This document shows, piece by piece, positions 10,784 to 22,938 of a stretch of 64,000 bases of DNA. The position numbers and the translations under genes are program-made. The DNA comes from Alopecurus myosuroides (lineage: Eukaryota; Streptophyta; Magnoliopsida; Poales; Poaceae). The notes beneath the pieces are model-generated. The model saw only the letters and a program-made list of their open reading frames with translations, made no database searches and was not told the DNA's origin. The stretch is taken from positions 231,202,696 through 231,266,695 of the forward strand of contig CM054062.1 of NCBI GenBank assembly GCA_028641055.1. The letters run 5' to 3'. How positions within the stretch are numbered: the stretch's first letter is position 1; each line of letters begins with the position of its first letter.

Positions 10784-12742
10784 GTTGGAGATATTGCCCT
10801 AGAGACAATAATATTCAGTTATTATTCTATCTCCAAGTTCATTATTAAGTTTATATCATCATGCTATAGCAACTATAGTATTTGAAAAGTGAGTTTTCAA
10901 AGGAAAACCTTTATGCGGATGTCAATATTTAAATAAAGAAGAGTTCCTAATTTCGTTCACTAAGATTAGCTTATGGTTTGTGAGATGATCACATTCTCCT
11001 GATCATGGACTTTGATAAGTCTAGCAAACATAATATTTTATTGTTAGACTAACAATAGTACTGAACCAACCTAGGTATATGATATTGCTAAGAGACTAAA
11101 AATTGTAATGTATTTAGCAAAGTGAATAGTTGTAATTGGCTAGAATTTCTATACTATGATAATATCTAGTGACCACACAATGGACAATTATGTTTTGGAT
11201 GTCTTCAAACGTCCACCGTAACAGAGGATTATAATGTTGATGTCTGGGTATAATATAGAGCATGTAATGGAACTGAAAGCATTCAAGAATAGTACTTAAC
11301 TCCGCCAGACAAGGGAGAGATACATCCTCTAGGCCGTATCAGTCTCACCAATGTCAATCAATCATCTGGCCAAACACAATGTGATGTATCACAAGGACAT
11401 CAGGGATATGGATGAGAAAGAGAACGTTATCGGTACGAGTTTTGTGTGTGTTATGATCAAATGGTTTGATCATACTAGAGAATATTGTCTCACCTCGTGA
11501 TAAATTTGTTATTTTGAAGTTAAGGGAATAAGTGCAATGAGTAACTTGAAGGTTCCCTCGTTCTTCGTGGACACACATGGGCCATCGTGGGCGTTTATTA
11601 CTGAACCTTTATGGTCACACATATAAGTCGTTCCAACCTTTGATTGAGAGAATAAATATGTTTCTAATGTTCTTATGAATGGTTGATGTCGATACGATAT
11701 CACAAAAACAAGTCTGGTGTCATTCAGAGGTGTTTCGAGGAAGTTTCTATAAGAGAGAAATTATGCCAAGAGAGGGCAGAATTTTATCGGAGAGATAACA
11801 AAGGACATGAGATGTCCCGGGATGTTAGAAATATATTTCACAGGGAAATGTCTATGATTTTATCTATAGGTATTAGTGTTCCGGAAGAGTTTCGGGCCAA
11901 AACTGAGGGGGTAGTGTCGAAAAGGGGCAGATATGCCCCCATGGCTGCACCCATCACTCGGGGCTGCCAGGTGGGCCCAAGGGCCACACACAATGCATGT
12001 TGATCCTCCATGTGCCTTCCTTGTTTAAGTTTGAAGATAAAGGAGGAGAGGGAAAGGACTCCTCCCCAAAGGAAAGGACTCCTCGTTGAACTACGAGTCC
12101 AATTCGATTGGGGCTAGGAGCCCAATGCAGCCACCTCCATGGCGCTACAGATCTGGGGAGGGATTCCCCCCAAGGCAATTCTCCCCCTCCTCCACCTATA
12201 AAAAGGACCCCAAGGAATTGAGAGAAATAATACAATTGGCCATCATGCCTCTTTCTCTCTAGTAGAATTAGATCCTCTAATTGAGTTGGAGCTTCTTCTA
12301 ATCAGGGTTTTGAGATGTCCTTTCCTGATTAGATCTAGATCTAATATATATTCTCTCTCATGTGTTGAGAGCTTCCATATTCATATAGCTCTAATCAGAG
12401 TTGATTAGATCTAAGAATTAGCAACACCAAAAGGTTGTCTCTCTTCGTCTGTGCCGAGTCGTAGACGGAGGAGCGCTGGCGGGTTGACACGAGCGTATAC
12501 ATGCACACCATAAGAGAGATTACATGTGTGTTCCTTGACGAGGGAAGCTTAGCGATATCCTTACAACTAGGCCTAGTTGTGAGGATCTACGATTGTTTAA
12601 AATCTCCTACGACTACATCAATCTTCCGCTGCGAGTGAGTGGTGGTACTAGATCATTGCATGTATGCGCATGCGTTGTTATCTCCATAGTGATCTTGGCG
12701 GTTACATATGGAAATTTTTTAAAATTCTGCAACGTACACTAG
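10784..12742 (+). repeat. G-family LTR, near complete
   Basis: Starts around gttggagatattgccc and ends around gcaacgtacactagta, about 1.96 kb. A TATA box (cctataaaaagg) lies near 12197. The first 950 bp match 36073-37023; the last 500 bp match the reverse complement of 20113-20584. No primer site follows, so it is a solo LTR or a truncated element. Confidence 0.65.
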
Positions 12743-12899
12743 TAGGAAATCCCCTGCCATTGCATCGATCAAACAATGACATCCGGGCGACGAAAAGCAG
12801 TCAAACTGTCACCGTTTTTCAATGATTTTGGACTCCTTTGAGCCGTAATCTTGCTTAGATGATAAGGTCAGTATTGAGTCCTGAAAGGGACTCATCTAG
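12743..12899. other. Intervening sequence, left of element A
   Basis: Unassigned sequence without a gene. It continues at 19804 if element A and its target duplication are removed. Confidence 0.4.
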
Positions 12900-12904
12900 A
12901 GCCC
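12900..12904. repeat. Target-site duplication of element A (left), agccc
   Basis: The identical pentamer follows the other end at 19799-19803. Confidence 0.85.
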
Positions 12905-14315
12905 TGATGTCTGCGCATGCTTCTATTCTTGTAGATAGTGTTGGGCCTCCAAGTGCAGAGGTTTGTAGAATAACAACAAGTTTCCCTTAAGTGGATCACC
13001 CAAGGTTTATCGAACTCAGTGAGGTAGGGTTCAAAGATATCCCTCTCAAGCAACCCTGCAATTACGATACAAGAAGTCTCTTGTGTCCCCAACACACCTA
13101 ATACAATTGTCAGTTGTATAGGTGCACTAGTTTGGCGAAGAGATAGTGAAATACAAGTAATATGGATGATTATAAGTGATAATAGCATTCTGAAATAAAA
13201 ACGGCAGCAAGCAAACATATAGCAGAACTGGTTGTAAATGGTGTTTCAATGCTTAGAAACAAGTCCCAGGGATCATACTTTCACTACTGTATACTCTCAA
13301 CAATAATAACATAATACAATACATAAATATCTTCTCTTCACTATGCTACTCCAAACCACTCTCCGGTTGGATAACGAACACCAATCATTGCATAGGGCTA
13401 CAAAAGCACACCTTAAACTGCATTCCCCACTAGGTAACCCCACACTGTCACCTTGAGCCCTAGATGGTTCTAGAAAAACACCACAATTTCATAGGGCCAT
13501 CCAGCACAAAATATATTAATCATGATAAGCCACACATGGTGCAGCCACTGTCACCTTTACACCGTGGGACAAAGGTGTCTCTGGAGATCACATTTACAAA
13601 ACCACTTGAGTAGCATAATAGATGAAGAGTAAAATCTACTTATTCAACTAGATTACAAAGCTCATGATCACATAAAGATCATACCATGGGATAGAGAGAT
13701 GAAACACATAGCTACCGGTAGAGCCCTTAGCCTCGGGGAGAACTACTCCCTCGTCATCATGGGAGTCGGCAACGGTGATGAACATGGCGGTGGATTCGAT
13801 GGAGATGGCCCCGGGGACACTTCCCCGTCCCGGCAGGGTGCAAGAACAGAGATTTATGTCCCCCAAACAAGGGTTGATGACGGCGGCTACAGAACTTTTC
13901 GTGGATGGAGGCTGGATGTTTTAGGGTTTTTGAGTCAGGGGGAATAAATAGGCTTAAGGGCGATGTCGGTGGGGCCCGAAGGGCCCACACCATGTGGTGG
14001 CGCGGCTAGGGGGGCCCGTGCCACCATATGGTGTGGCCACCCCTCTGGCCCCCTCCGGGTCTCCTCCGGACTACGTGTACGTGACAGAAAAATAGGACAC
14101 TGGGATTTTGTTTCGTCCAATTCCGAGAATATTTCCAGAACAACTTTTCTGAAACAAAAAACAACAGAAAACGGGAACTGGCCCCGTGACATCTTGTTAA
14201 TAGGTTAGTTCTAGGAAATCCATAAAAATGCTATAAAGTGTATAGAAACAATGTAGCAATTGGCATGAAAACAACATGGAACATCAGAAATTATAAATAC
14301 GTTTGAGACGTATCA
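12905..14315 (-). repeat. 3' LTR of element A
   Basis: Begins tgatgtctgcgcatgc and ends gacgtatca (TG...CA), 1411 bp. On the minus strand a TATA-like cctatttattcc lies near 13940. It aligns throughout with 18400-19798. Confidence 0.9.
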
Positions 14316-14327
14316 AGCATCCCCAAG
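14316..14327 (-). other. Polypurine tract of element A
   Basis: On the minus strand the bases read gcttggggatgct, directly before the 3' LTR. The same string occurs at the matching place in the other copies of this group (8300, 55244). Confidence 0.7.
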
Positions 14328-14535
14328 CTCAGTTCTACTCGTCCTCGAGTAGGTAATACAATAAAAACAAAATAAGTTCTAAGGTGACATGCTACCAACA
14401 CAATCTTGATCATCATATTTGTAAAAGCATTGTAAGCTGAGATCATAGTACCCTAAACTTAGCCATGATAGATATAATTTCAACAATGTAACTTAGCAAC
14501 CATGTTGCGACATGAAAAGTAACACAAACAAAAGA

Positions 14536-14745
14536 TCATGAATAATGGTTTACTGAAAGATATATGTTTGTTTCGAGCATAAATAAACATAACAAAGTGG
14601 TATTGCGCTTGTCCTTAAAGTGATAGCAAAACATACATGCCAGGACACCTTCAAAGTTCAAGAGGTGACTAGAAACAATTAATTTGAGAACAAGTAATAA
14701 CATATCATGAGTCAACCAATAATAAATCTTGGGACTGATGCACAT
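14536..14745 (-). CDS. Short hydrophobic ORF in element A 3' region
   Basis: A 69-residue frame opening MCISPKIYYWLTHDM and containing LNFEGVL. It is the counterpart of the frames at 32-316 and 55407-55676. It is rich in Leu, Met and Val and could form one membrane helix. No known family was recognised, and expression is unproven. Confidence 0.3.
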   Translation of the reverse strand: MCISPKIYYWLTHDMLLLVLKLIVSSHLLNFEGVLACMFCYHFKDKRNTTLLCLFMLETNIYLSVNHYS

Positions 14746-15785
14746 TATACTCAGAATGACAACTATGCTCTCTTAATTTTGCATAATGTTATAAGATGAA
14801 GACTCAACATAAAAGTAAAAGAAAGGCCCTTCGTAGAGGGAAGCAGTGATTAACTCATGTGCTAGAGCTTTTTATTTTATTAAAACAGAGGTATTGAAAA
14901 CAATTTTTAGAGAGGTGTATGTTTATGTCAACGAATAGCAAACAAACAATACAATACGTCACAAGTTAACTAGACTTTAAAAGAGCGGCTCCCATTGAAG
15001 GACGTTCTTTCTACTGGGGTCAGTAGATCATCCCTCTTCTCTTTTGTTTACACAAATACGATTTAACTGATAAATCAGGGGCAAAAAGAGTGAAGATAAT
15101 TTATATTAACCAAGTTTGGGGCTGGCACCCCGTTGCTAGCTCTTCTATCAATTTGGATAAGTGGATGTGCCACTAGTCCAGGTGTGTAAAGTCCGATCAA
15201 CAAGTGATATAAAGATCGTCTTCCTGCGTCCCCAGGAGCTAAAACAGGGTCACAAAACAGGTATAATTTTGAAAGTTTTAAAGGTAGCACATGAGAAATT
15301 TACTTTGGAGTGGCGGTTAAATACCACATATAGGTAGGTATGGTGGACACATTTGGCAAACTTTTTGGTTTTGGGGAGTTGGATTCACGAGTAGAGCTCA
15401 TACTTAATACAGGGGAAGGCTAGCAAAAGACTGGGAGCGACAAACTAAGAGAGCAATAATGGCCATAATCATGCATAACGAAAAAACCTTATTGATCAAA
15501 GCATAAATGGTATTACAAGTAAAAAACTAAATGATCATAGAGGCTAAAGTTGACTAGTTTGCAGTTATAACATGGTGTAAGCATGCGCCAAGTCAACCAA
15601 ATAAAGCATTCGAAGGAGAATGGCACAATATTATGCTTCGATATGATAAAAACAACTCATGATTTCTTTCAATGGCACATTAAGCACTCTCAGATATTTT
15701 AGACAACTCGTGCTACATCAATAGGTACTAAGCATATAATTAAAATAACATCTAGCATGACATGTTAAAGTCTAAGCCACAGTCT

Positions 15786-17114
15786 AAACATGTTGGGAAT
15801 ATGTCCTAGAGGCAATCATGTATCATGTATTTCCCAATTTATTCATAAAGTTATCAAGTTGTCCTTGTTTTGAACATCTGATATATATCATTGAATATGT
15901 GATTCGATTATGGAACTATGTATTCATGTTGTTCATGCTAAATTGTCCTTGGTCATTAAGGTTGTGATGGACACACAATCTAGACTAATGTGAGTGTTGG
16001 CTGATGACTCGGTTCCACTTGTCATGGGCATGGCGATGCCATTCCAACTTTCATAGACTCGGCTAAAGAGTTTAGCAAGTCGGACTGACCCATATTTAGA
16101 TGCAACGAGTAAGTCGTTATTTGCATGTCTCAATCAATGTAATCCTTAGACCCAAGGTTGTCGCACAATCCGAGTTGTGGATCACCGACTTAGGTTCTGT
16201 CAAACGTTGTTCCGTAACAAGGCAATTATAAAGGAAGAGTTTGGGTCAAATGAGAAGCAAGTTGCGCGATGTGGATAATCAAGATGGGATTTTGCCCCTC
16301 CGATTGGAGAGATATTCTCTGGGCCCTCTCAAGTGATATGATTCCAAAAGCATGCCCATGCGCGACTCGGTTAAGTGTTAGCCGGGTCTATTGACTAAGA
16401 GTTAGTCAGGGAATCATACATCACGGACCGAGAAGCGAGTTGAGCTATTTAAGGGATGATGATAATTCTCCTATAGTTCGACAAGGTATATTGTGAGGAA
16501 AAAGGGACTCAGATGAAAGTCACATTTGAAGGTATGTCGTCATGACTCTATGGCACTTGGGAGTCGACACATTCTGCTAGGAGCTGCTACCGGTTGATCG
16601 ATTGAGAGTCGGACTCCAATTGTGTCCAAGTCGCCATGAGCCTGCAGGGTCGCACACTTAAGAGCGGGAGGAAGTATAGTGGTCGGGTTGTACCCGAACC
16701 GGAAAGGGACTGAATTAGTGAGTTGGACTCACGGAGGGAATGGGCCACAAGCGTTGTGGAGCCCACTCCCACTCGCTATATAAAGAGGGGCGCATGATGC
16801 CCAACGGGCACAAGTTTCCACTCCCATGCGTTGGGAACCCTAGCCCCACTTAGTCCAGCCGCCGCACCGGACCTAGCAGTCCATCGTTGGAGCTCCTCCT
16901 CCTACGTGTGGATACCGACAGAGGTGTTGTACGTTCAGCACTTTGACGATCGCGGGATTGGATCGGATTGTGGGACTACACTGCATCGACATGATTCTTC
17001 GCTAATCCGCACCTGCACGTGTAGTGGTAATCCTCGTGGCCTTCTACCTCGGCTCGATCTTGGGAGTACCGCGTAGAAAAGTTTTTGTTTATCTCTACGC
17101 GTTCCAATAAAACA
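15786..17114 (+). mobile_element. Solo LTR nested in element A, with aaaca duplication
   Basis: The LTR runs from 15791 (tgttgggaatatgtcc) to 17109 (...gcgttccaata), 1319 bp. The pentamer aaaca is found directly on both sides (15786-15790 and 17110-17114). A TATA box (tatataaag) lies near 16777. The last two bases are TA where CA is expected, probably a point change. Removing it restores the host element sequence, so it is a true solo LTR. Confidence 0.8.
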
Positions 17115-17296
17115 AGCTTTCCAATGCACCACTATAAGCATGAAATATTTTACTCTTCTCCAACACCAATTTACTTTCTTGAAACAACTCTCATAAACAA
17201 TATTCATCAAAGACCAGAGAGCTAATCATATATAACTGAAGCAAAACAACAAGCTCTTTAAAGCCTTTTAGCTAGGCATAGTAATTCTTATGATGC

Positions 17297-18169
17297 TCAC
17301 ATAAGGATAAGAGTTGAAAAATAAAAGAGAGCATCAAGAAGGATATATAAAACATGTTTATACCTAACACTCTTCCTATGCATAGGAGTATTGTAAGAAA
17401 ACAAATCAATGAAGCAAAAAGCTAGCATAGGAAGGCAAAACAAGTGCAACTTCAAAACTTTTAACATAAAGAGAGGAGACTTAATATTATTTAGATATAT
17501 GAAACTGTGTCTTCCTCTTTCGTAATGACCAGTGGGTATTAAATAAACCAGCATATGGAATAAACACAAGAGAAAGATCAAAACTTTGATCATAAAGAGA
17601 GGAAATTCAATAACTTGAAGATTTCCATAACCATATTTTTCCTCTCTCGAAATAATTCTCATTAGCATCATGAATAGATTCAACAATATAGCTATCACAT
17701 AAAGCATTTTTTTTATCATGATTAAGCATAAAATTATTATCATTACTCTCCATGTAAGTAAAGTCCTTCTCATTAGTAATAGTGGGAGTAAAACTATCAC
17801 ATCCATCATTGCAATCATAATAAATTGGAGGAATAGTATAATCATAATAAACTTAATCCTGAACAGTAGATGGACTGAAAATAGCATGTTCATCATTGTA
17901 AATATCATATATAGGGGGCATATCATAATCACAATAAAATTTATCCTCACTACTAGGTGGAACTAGAATACCACAATTATTATAATCATCATATATTGGA
18001 GGCAAAGTATCATCAAATAAAATTTCCTCATCAAAACTTGGGGGACTAAAATATCATATTCATCAAAACCAGCTTCCCCAAGGTTAGAACTTTCCATGGC
18101 ATTAGTAATAATGGTGTTCAAAGAATTTATATTAATAACATTACCACTATCATGCAAGCAAAGTTCCAT
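17297..18169 (-). pseudogene. Element A ORF: acidic tandem repeats plus hydrophobic segments, function unknown
   Basis: The only coding-like stretch of element A. It starts at ATG 18169 (MELCLHDSGNVI) about 200 bp after the primer site, the place gag would normally occupy. After about 40 residues a frameshift leads into three tandem units of about 28 residues, each with an acidic run and a PPIYDDYN-type motif (PPIYDDYNN, PPIYDIYND, PPIYYDCND). The third unit contains a stop near 17852. Farther on, after another frameshift near 17640, two related hydrophobic segments occur (FPLFMIKVL and SPLFMLKVL), each followed by 15-20 apolar residues. I do not recognise the family. The layout, acidic repeats then membrane-like segments, is unlike Gag. 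Confidence 0.5.
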
Positions 18170-18371
18170 GGGTTTTTAATTTTCTCTTCAAAAGCATCAT
18201 GTCCTAATTAAATATAAAGATTATAAAGTTATCTCATATTTTGTTTTTTTCCATTAAGCCTAAATAGTGAAAATAAAAACAAGAAACAAAATATATAATT
18301 AGAGAATCTAAAGGAAATAACTTCGAGCACTCACACACCAGCAAGAGGATGTGAGTACCTTTTACCTTACC

Positions 18372-18389
18372 TCCCCGGCAACGGCACCA
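18372..18389 (-). other. Primer-binding site of element A (tRNA-Asp type)
   Basis: On the minus strand the bases read TGGTGCCGTTGCCGGGGA, one mismatch from the Athila-lineage tRNA-Asp primer site. It lies about 10 bases from the LTR edge. Confidence 0.8.
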
Positions 18390-18399
18390 AAAAAGAGCT

Positions 18400-19798
18400 T
18401 CATGTCTACGCACGATTCTATTCTTGTAGACAGTGTTAGGCCTCCAAGTGTAGAGGTTTGTAGAATAACATTAAGTTTCCTTTAAGTGGATCACCCCAGG
18501 TTTATCGAACTCAGCAAGGTAGAGGTCAAATATCTCTCGCTCAAGCAACCCTGCATTACGATACGAGAAGTCTCTTGTGTCCCCAACACACCTAATACAA
18601 TTGTCAGTTGTATAGGTGCACTAGTTCGGCGAAGAGATGGTGAAATACAAGTAATATGGATGATTAAAAATGATAATATCAATCTGAAATAAAAATGGCA
18701 GCAAGCAAACATGTAGTAGAACTGGTTGTAAACGGTATTTCAATGCTTAGAAACAAGGCCTACGGATCATACTTTCACTAGTGGACACTCTCAACAATAA
18801 TAACATAGTTGAATACATAAAAAGCTTCTCTTCACTATGCTACTCCAAACCACTCTCCGGTTGGATAACGAACACCAATCATTGCGTGGGACTACAAAAG
18901 CACACCTTAAAGTTGCATTCCCCACTAGGTAACTCCACACTGTCACCTTGATCCCTAGATGGTTCCAGACAAGCAACACAATTTCATAGGGTCATCCAGC
19001 ACAAAATATATAAATCATGATAAGCCACACACGATGCATACACTCTCACCTTTACACCGTGGGACAAAGGTGTCTCCGGAGATCACATTTACAAAACCAC
19101 TTGAGTAGCATAACAGATGAAGAGTAACATCTACTTATTCAACTAGATTACAAAGCTCATGATCACGTAAAGATCACACCATGGGAGAGATTGATGAAAC
19201 ACATAGCTGCCGGTAGATCCCTCAGCCTCGGGGGAGAACTACTTCCTCCTCATCATGGGAGTCAGCAACAACGATGAAGATGGCGGTGGAGTCGATGGAG
19301 ATGGCTCTGGGGGCACTTCCCCATCCCGGCAGGGTGCCAGAACAGAGATTTTTGTCCCCCGAACTAGGGTTGACGATGACGACGGCTACGGAAATTTTCG
19401 TGGATGGAGGCTGGATGATTTATGGTTTTTGCCTCGGGGGGAATAAATAGGCGAAATGGCGATGTCGGTGGGCACCCGAGGTGGCGCGTCCAGGGGGACC
19501 CACGCCGCCATATGGTGTGGCCACCCCTCTGCCCCCTCCGACTCTCCTTTGGACTCCGTGTACGTGACAGAAAAATAGGACCCTGAGATTTTGTTTCATC
19601 CAATTCCGCAAATATTTACAGAACAACTTTCCTGAAACCAAAAATAGCAGAAAACAGGAACTGGCGTTGTGGCATCTTGTTAATAGGTTAGTCACAGGAA
19701 ATCTATAAAAGTGCTATAAAGTGTATAGAAAACATGTATCAATTGGCATGAAAACAACATGAAACATCCGAAATTATAGATACGTTTGAGACGTATCA
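18400..19798 (-). repeat. 5' LTR of element A
   Basis: Length 1399 bp, from tcatgtctacgcacg (first bases TG changed to TC) to gagacgtatca. The outer edge 19779-19797 forms a perfect 7-bp hairpin. Confidence 0.88.
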
Positions 19799-20112
19799 AG
19801 CCCTTGGATCAAGAGGGGGACGCCTATATGGGGAGGGGAATCCCTAACTCCATGACTATCCACTAGAGCCACTGAAGAATGCTACGTCCATCTTCCATCA
19901 CACCCGCGTCTCGGAGTGCTATCGCTTCCACACCTCCATTTTCATAGCAGAAACACCACGATGCCATCCATTGGAAAATAAGACAAGATTGGGATAAGGA
20001 GGCCACGCCATCTATATCAACACCATCACCATCTATACCGCCACCATCAATTCTTTCATCCATCTCGTTGTAGTCTGAAATCATATTGCAGATTACTTCC
20101 TGTACTTTTTTA
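19799..20112. other. Right target duplication of A and intervening sequence
   Basis: agccc at 19799-19803 is the right duplication of element A. The following 309 bp continue 12899 and hold no recognised gene or element. Confidence 0.5.
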
Positions 20113-20584
20113 TACTGGTGTACGCTGCAGAATTTTAAATTTTTTCCCTACGTAACCGCGAATATCACTATGCATTCCCATACAAGCATTTATCCGGATC
20201 ACGACTCACCGAGCAGCGGATTCCTCCGATAAGTTCTCTAATATTGGGAAGAGATCTTAACAATCGTAGATCCTCACAACTAGGCCTTGTTCAAAGAGGT
20301 CGCTAAACTTCCCTCATCAAGGATCACACCTGTAATCTCTCTTATGGTGTGCACACGTACTCTCGTGTCAACCCGCCAGCTCTCCTCCATCTAGGAGTCG
20401 GCATCGACGAAGAGAGGCAACCTTTCGGCGTTAATTGGGAGCTCTAATCAATTGTGATTAGAGATATATGATTCTGGAAGTTTCTCAACACATGAGAGGG
20501 AATAGTAATTATAGCTAGGTCTAATCAGGAGAGGACACCTCAAAACCCCAATTATAGAAGCTCTAATTAGACCATCTAATTCGG
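20113..20584 (-). repeat. G-family LTR fragment, inverted
   Basis: Reverse-complement homologue of 12260-12742. Its terminal side (tactggtgtacgctgcag) faces the end of the left copy, so the two are tail to tail across about 470 bp. Confidence 0.6.
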
Positions 20585-21253
20585 CTGAAATTTGGGGAGG
20601 GCTTTAGGCCAACTAGACAATTTCCATTTAATTCCAAAGGCCCATGCTGCCATAGCAAATGGTGGGAGTTTAGTCCCACATTGCTAGTTGGGAGAGTTTT
20701 GGACCAGCTTATAAGGTGAGGTTTCCCCTCACTATTATGAGTTGGTATGAAGAGAGAGGAGTTGTGGAGGTGTTCCACATGCGCGCTCCTCCTCCACCGC
20801 CCGCCTCGCCTCGTCACGTCGCGCCGCGGGTTGCGGGAATGAGCCGAGCCGATGCCTTTATTTTGGCAGTCAAAAACAGAGAAGTCCATATTGAGAGTTA
20901 CACGAACCCGAGACGTCAGATTGTGTACACGTCCATATTGAGAGTCACATTCAACGTGGAAACGGAAACATCCGTTATTAATGCGTGAAAACGTTGTTAA
21001 TTAACACGCCATTAACGCGTGCCGGACCGTTCTCCTACCCGGTCGTGCCTATATATTGGACATTCAGGTGGACACAGAAAATATCTCTCATACGCTTTGG
21101 CTCTTTGCGCCCATTGTCGTTCCACTCACTGCTACTACCGCCGGTGATCCTATCCCATCTACTGCATACACGGCTGACGGGAGAGCAGGCCTCCGAAACC
21201 CCGGCCCTCCAAATCCTGTACGGGAGAGAGGCGATTAGATTTTTGGGGAGCGC
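20585..21253 (+). repeat. 5' LTR (part) of Copia element H
   Basis: Contains the promoter-like gcttataaggtgagg near 20709 and a block typical of Triticeae Copia LTRs (ttagtcccacattgctagtt at 20670). It is interrupted at 21253 by the nested solo LTR and resumes at 22880. Confidence 0.6.
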
Positions 21254-22884
21254 TGAAGGGTTCGTTGCATAGAAAACAAAAAATTCCTACGCGAGAGACA
21301 CCCGAAAGGCCAAGATCTAATCTAGGAGGTGAAAGCAACGGGAATAGAGAGAGTCTTAAGAAGAACATACCCTCGAAGACACAAAGCGTTACGAGATCAA
21401 ATCTCGTTGTTGGCGTAGTCGTACTCACACTGATCCCGAGAGCGAGAAGATGTGCACCGCAATCTGGCGGTGCCTCCGTGATCGGTCACACGTACGGTTG
21501 ATGACGACCTCCGTTCCCTCGATCCAGCGAGGTAGCGGAAGTAGAGGATCCCTCGGAACTCCAGCAGCACGACGGTGTGGTGTGGTGGAGAAAACTTCGT
21601 TCAGGGCTTCGCCAAGCGCATGAACAAGGGGTGGAGCAGCGGGAGGAGGGAGGTGGAGATGACACCAAGTGTGTGGGGAGAGGGAGGTCCAACCCCTCTT
21701 TATATAGGAGGGGGAGGCAGCCACGAATTTTGGTGCCTCCACCTCTCCCCTCATCATGTGGGTGGAGTCTCCACTCAACCCACTCATTCTCTTATCAATT
21801 CCCACTCAAAATTCCAAGGGTTTTCTTTAATAAATAATATTTGTTAATCTATTAACAAACATTAACACTTACCCCCTTGAACTATTTGTTAATCAAACAT
21901 TAACATATACCACCTTGAACTATTTCAATATTCCCCCAAACAATTCCGGTGACTATTTCAATATTCCCCAAAACAATTTCGGTGATGTCCAAACTTTTCT
22001 CCGATATTCCGTATCCTCTCAAATGCGTCATTGAACCTTAAGTGTGTCACCCTACGGTTCGCGAATAACATAGACATGATCGAGACACCTCTCCGATCAA
22101 TAATCAACAATGGGATCTGGAGATCCGTGATGACTCCTATATATTCAACGATGACTCTCGTGATCGTGTGAACCATCAACGTCGTAACTATTCTCTTTGT
22201 CTCGCGATATTTTACTTGTCCGAGATCCGATCATTGGTATCAACCATACCTAGTTCGATCTCGTTACCGACAAGTACTCTTTTACTCGTTCCGTGATATG
22301 ACATTCTTGTGACCTAGTCACGTGCTTGTAAGCGGTATCGATGTGATATCACCGAGAGGGCCCAGAGTATATCTCTCCGTCATTTCGATGGACAAATCCC
22401 ACTCTTGATCCATGAGCCTCAGCTAATACTTTCCGAATACCCAACGACATCTTTGTAGTCACCCTGTTACAGTGTGACGTTTGATGACATCAAAGCATCC
22501 TTCCGGTACCAGTGATTGACATGATCTCATGGTCTAAGGAATAAGTTACTTCGTATGCAAGATATAACAATATAAACTAAATGACTTGATCGTATTGTTA
22601 TCTTGATATTGGGTCTATGTTCATCACATCATTCTTCTAATGACATGACCCCGTTATTAACAACATCCGGTGTTCATGATCAGGAAACCTTGATCATCTA
22701 TTAATCAACGAGCTAGTTAAAAAAAAGAGGCTTTACTAGGAACCATTGTTTGTTTATTAAACACACATGTATCAACGTTTCCGGTTAATGCAATTCTAGC
22801 ATGAGAAATAAATATTTATCATAAACAAGGAATAATATAATAACCACTTTATTATTGCCTCTCGGGCATATTCCCTTCAAGCGT
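21249..22884 (-). mobile_element. Solo LTR nested in element H
   Basis: The LTR is 21254-22879 (1626 bp), starting tgaaggg and ending cccttca, a perfect 7-bp terminal inverted repeat. It is flanked by agcgc (21249-21253) and agcgt (22880-22884), a target duplication with one change. The minus-strand TATA (tatataaag) lies near 21698. Removing it joins gattagatttttggggagcg to tctacgtgac. Confidence 0.8.
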
Positions 22885-22938
22885 CTACGTGACAGCTAAC
22901 TTTCGTTCGACTACTTCTACGTCGCTATCGTCATCACC

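Larger units (their letters stand above)
12905..19798 (-). mobile_element. Element A: complete non-autonomous Athila-like LTR retrotransposon
   Basis: Two LTRs of about 1.4 kb (12905-14315 and 18400-19798), a polypurine tract next to the left LTR, a primer site next to the right LTR and a 5-bp duplication agccc prove a complete insertion on the minus strand. The interior (14316-18399) has no gag, protease, RT or integrase. It holds a decayed ORF of acidic repeats and hydrophobic segments, a 3' region shared with elements B and C, and a nested solo LTR. It must have been mobilised in trans. Confidence 0.9.

Noticed and set aside
12737..12760. cactagtaggaaatcccc looks like a CACTA transposon end
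   Set aside because: The same terminal string (cgtacac-agta) appears at the end of the inverted G-family copy (20113 on), so it is better explained as the LTR 3' end. No second CACTA terminus or duplication was found.
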